A stretch of DNA of 22,903 nucleotides, taken from positions 1-22,903 of the forward strand of contig CAKQXZ010000034.1 of assembly GCA_934292955.1 (NCBI GenBank). Reading direction: 5' to 3'. The notes beneath the pieces were generated by a model. That model saw nothing but the letters and a program-made list of their open reading frames with translations, was not told the origin of the DNA and did not search any database. A program made the position numbers and the translations under genes. The first letter of the stretch is position 1. Each line of letters begins with the position of its first letter. Of this stretch, positions 21,629 through 22,903 are shown piece after piece. This stretch comes from an uncultured Clostridia bacterium. Lineage in GTDB: Bacteria; Bacillota_A; Clostridia; Christensenellales; Borkfalkiaceae.

Positions 21629-22903
21629 TCATCCTTATAACCAGAATCGATCAAAGTCTTTTTTAGTTTCAAAAGAGCAACTTTCGTTTCCGCCGTAGTT
21701 TCGCCGAGCAGCGACGCTATTTCCTGCGCAACCCGCATCTGTTTCTTTATAACCGCGTCGGTAGTTTCGATCGTTTCTCGTTTTACGTCGTTCAGTTTTT
21801 TATCGTTTTCTACCTTTTCGGTTACGTCGCGTAAGAAAGCGAACATGATTTTGTGATCGGTAAGCAGAACGATAGTAGCGTCTGCATATTTCTTTGTTTT
21901 GTCTATGTATATGCGTTTTTGCGTTATATTCTTTTCGATCTGGCGAGCAAGAGCAAACTCCGAAACGTCAAAACAATCGTAAGCATAACTGCCCTTTGCG
22001 TCAATCTGATCTATTCCTAGTATCGAACGCGCGCTTGAATTGTATTCCATAATTCTGTAATCGTTATCCATAACGATTACGCCGTACGGGCTGTTCTGTA
22101 TAATTTCATACGACATGGACTCGGCACGTCTGCGCATGTACGGAATACACATTTCTATATCGGCGTTACCGTTAAGAACGGCTATCGCTTTTTCGCGACA
22201 AGTCGAATACCCGCACGCACCGCAATCAAGTTCGTCTTCACGCTTATAAATACCCGTCTTTGCAAGGATTTCCATTATCTCTCTTTCGCTCGGATCGGTT
22301 CTTTCGTGGCGACTAAGTCGTTCGTGTTCTTCCGCAAGATCTATATCAACCTGATTTTTATTATCTCCAAGCACGACGGGCGACGATTTTTTACCGACGT
22401 ATTTTCTTACCGTTTCGTTTGACTTCAACGCGCCGCCCGGACGTTTAAGGCTGCACGGACCGTTTATGCATGCGTATTCGCAACAGTTAATTTCTATAAA
22501 CATACCCGAAAGCGACTCGATATCGCTGAGTACGTCGAAACTGCGTTTTACCCCGTCTACGGCAACATATTCATATCCTTTAGGCAGGACCGTAAAAGAT
22601 TTAATAATCCCCCTGCTTATCGGATAATATCTCGCAAGGTTCAAAGCGTCGTTAACCTTTCCGGTTTCTGCGACTTCGATTTCTTCGGGATTTATTTTTT
22701 TCTCCGCAAACATTTTTTCAAGATCTTCAAAGGTAAGCACGCCGTCTATCACTCCGCTTTCGGCAGCTTCGCGTTTTTTCGCAACGCACGGACCTATAAA
22801 GACGATTTTATAATCCGGATACTTCTCTTTAAGCATTTTTGCATGCGCAACCATCGGCGAAACAACGGGCGCAAGATATTGCAAAGCTTTCGGATAATAC
22901 AAC
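21625..22903 (-). CDS. PAS-containing [FeFe]-hydrogenase-like sensor protein (HfsB-like), 5' end outside window
   Basis: 425 residues are visible, and the frame runs off the window edge. The first part is the hydrogenase large-subunit C-terminal domain: 'LAPVVSPMVAH' (10-20), L2-like 'IGPCVAKK' (C39), and an altered L3 region with C140, C141, C145 and C150 ('CCEYACINGPC') in place of the usual E-x-M-x-C-x3-C. A small [4Fe-4S] domain of the RnfB/Fe-S type follows (C227, C230, C235, C252; 'LDCGACGYSTCREKA'), then a PAS domain (about 262-370, 'NSPYGVIVMDNDYRIMEYNSSA') and a helical tail. The H-cluster pocket is probably modified, so sensing of H2 or redox state is more likely than catalysis. Such proteins pair with PP2C phosphatases in clostridia, as here. 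The N-terminal ferredoxin part and the L1 motif lie outside the window. Confidence 0.86.
   Translation of the reverse strand, partial: LYYPKALQYLAPVVSPMVAHAKMLKEKYPDYKIVFIGPCVAKKREAAESGVIDGVLTFEDLEKMFAEKKINPEEIEVAETGKVNDALNLARYYPISRGIIKSFTVLPKGYEYVAVDGVKRSFDVLSDIESLSGMFIEINCCEYACINGPCSLKRPGGALKSNETVRKYVGKKSSPVVLGDNKNQVDIDLAEEHERLSRHERTDPSEREIMEILAKTGIYKREDELDCGACGYSTCREKAIAVLNGNADIEMCIPYMRRRAESMSYEIIQNSPYGVIVMDNDYRIMEYNSSARSILGIDQIDAKGSYAYDCFDVSEFALARQIEKNITQKRIYIDKTKKYADATIVLLTDHKIMFAFLRDVTEKVENDKKLNDVKRETIETTDAVIKKQMRVAQEIASLLGETTAETKVALLKLKKTLIDSGYKDE

Noticed and set aside
1..22903. CRISPR arrays, insertion sequences, phage genes or att sites
   Set aside because: No direct-repeat array, transposase, integrase or flanking duplication was seen; the tRNA-Trp gene has no duplicated 3' end in the window.

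Overview
This window comes from an anaerobic, fermentative Firmicute of the Clostridia type, at mid-range GC. The lineage is inferred from a YlxY/YmxG-like gene pair next to dapAB, a class A RNase P RNA, tandem YitT genes, a SpoIIE-type phosphatase and several oxygen-sensitive Fe-S enzymes. The genus cannot be named from the sequence.

Positions 1-6600 are housekeeping. The 3' part of dapA and a complete dapB (lysine/diaminopimelate synthesis) lie on the plus strand. They meet a minus-strand pair, a degenerate NodB-fold deacetylase followed by an M16 zinc peptidase, at a shared terminator. Two YitT-type membrane protein genes in tandem and rnhA follow on the minus strand. A plus-strand tRNA-Trp with a near-consensus promoter converges on a minus-strand rnpB that has its own promoter and terminator.

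Positions 6576-22903 are one long block of minus-strand genes, read here from high to low coordinates. The block opens with a sensory module: a PAS-containing [FeFe]-hydrogenase-like protein (cut by the window edge) and a SpoIIE/PP2C phosphatase. After a 328-base gap come a thioredoxin-like [2Fe-2S] ferredoxin, a malate dehydrogenase of the LDH/MDH family, fumarase C, hdrB, hdrC, hdrA, an mvhD/flxD-like gene, flxC-like, flxB-like and flxA-like genes, frdB, frdA, a small PQ-loop membrane protein, a second thioredoxin-like ferredoxin and a group B-like [FeFe] hydrogenase. A perfect 20-bp hairpin ends the block.

The main interpretation is a soluble, NADH-dependent and possibly electron-bifurcating fumarate reductase. 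MDH and FumC would turn oxaloacetate into fumarate. FlxA would take electrons from NADH and pass them through FlxB/C/D to the HdrA flavin. High-potential electrons would then go through HdrC/HdrB to FrdB/FrdA to make succinate, and low-potential electrons to ferredoxin. The hydrogenase could discharge the ferredoxin as H2, and the PAS-hydrogenase/PP2C pair could report redox or H2 status. The subunit families and gene order are read from the sequence. The complex, its bifurcation and its regulation are inference.
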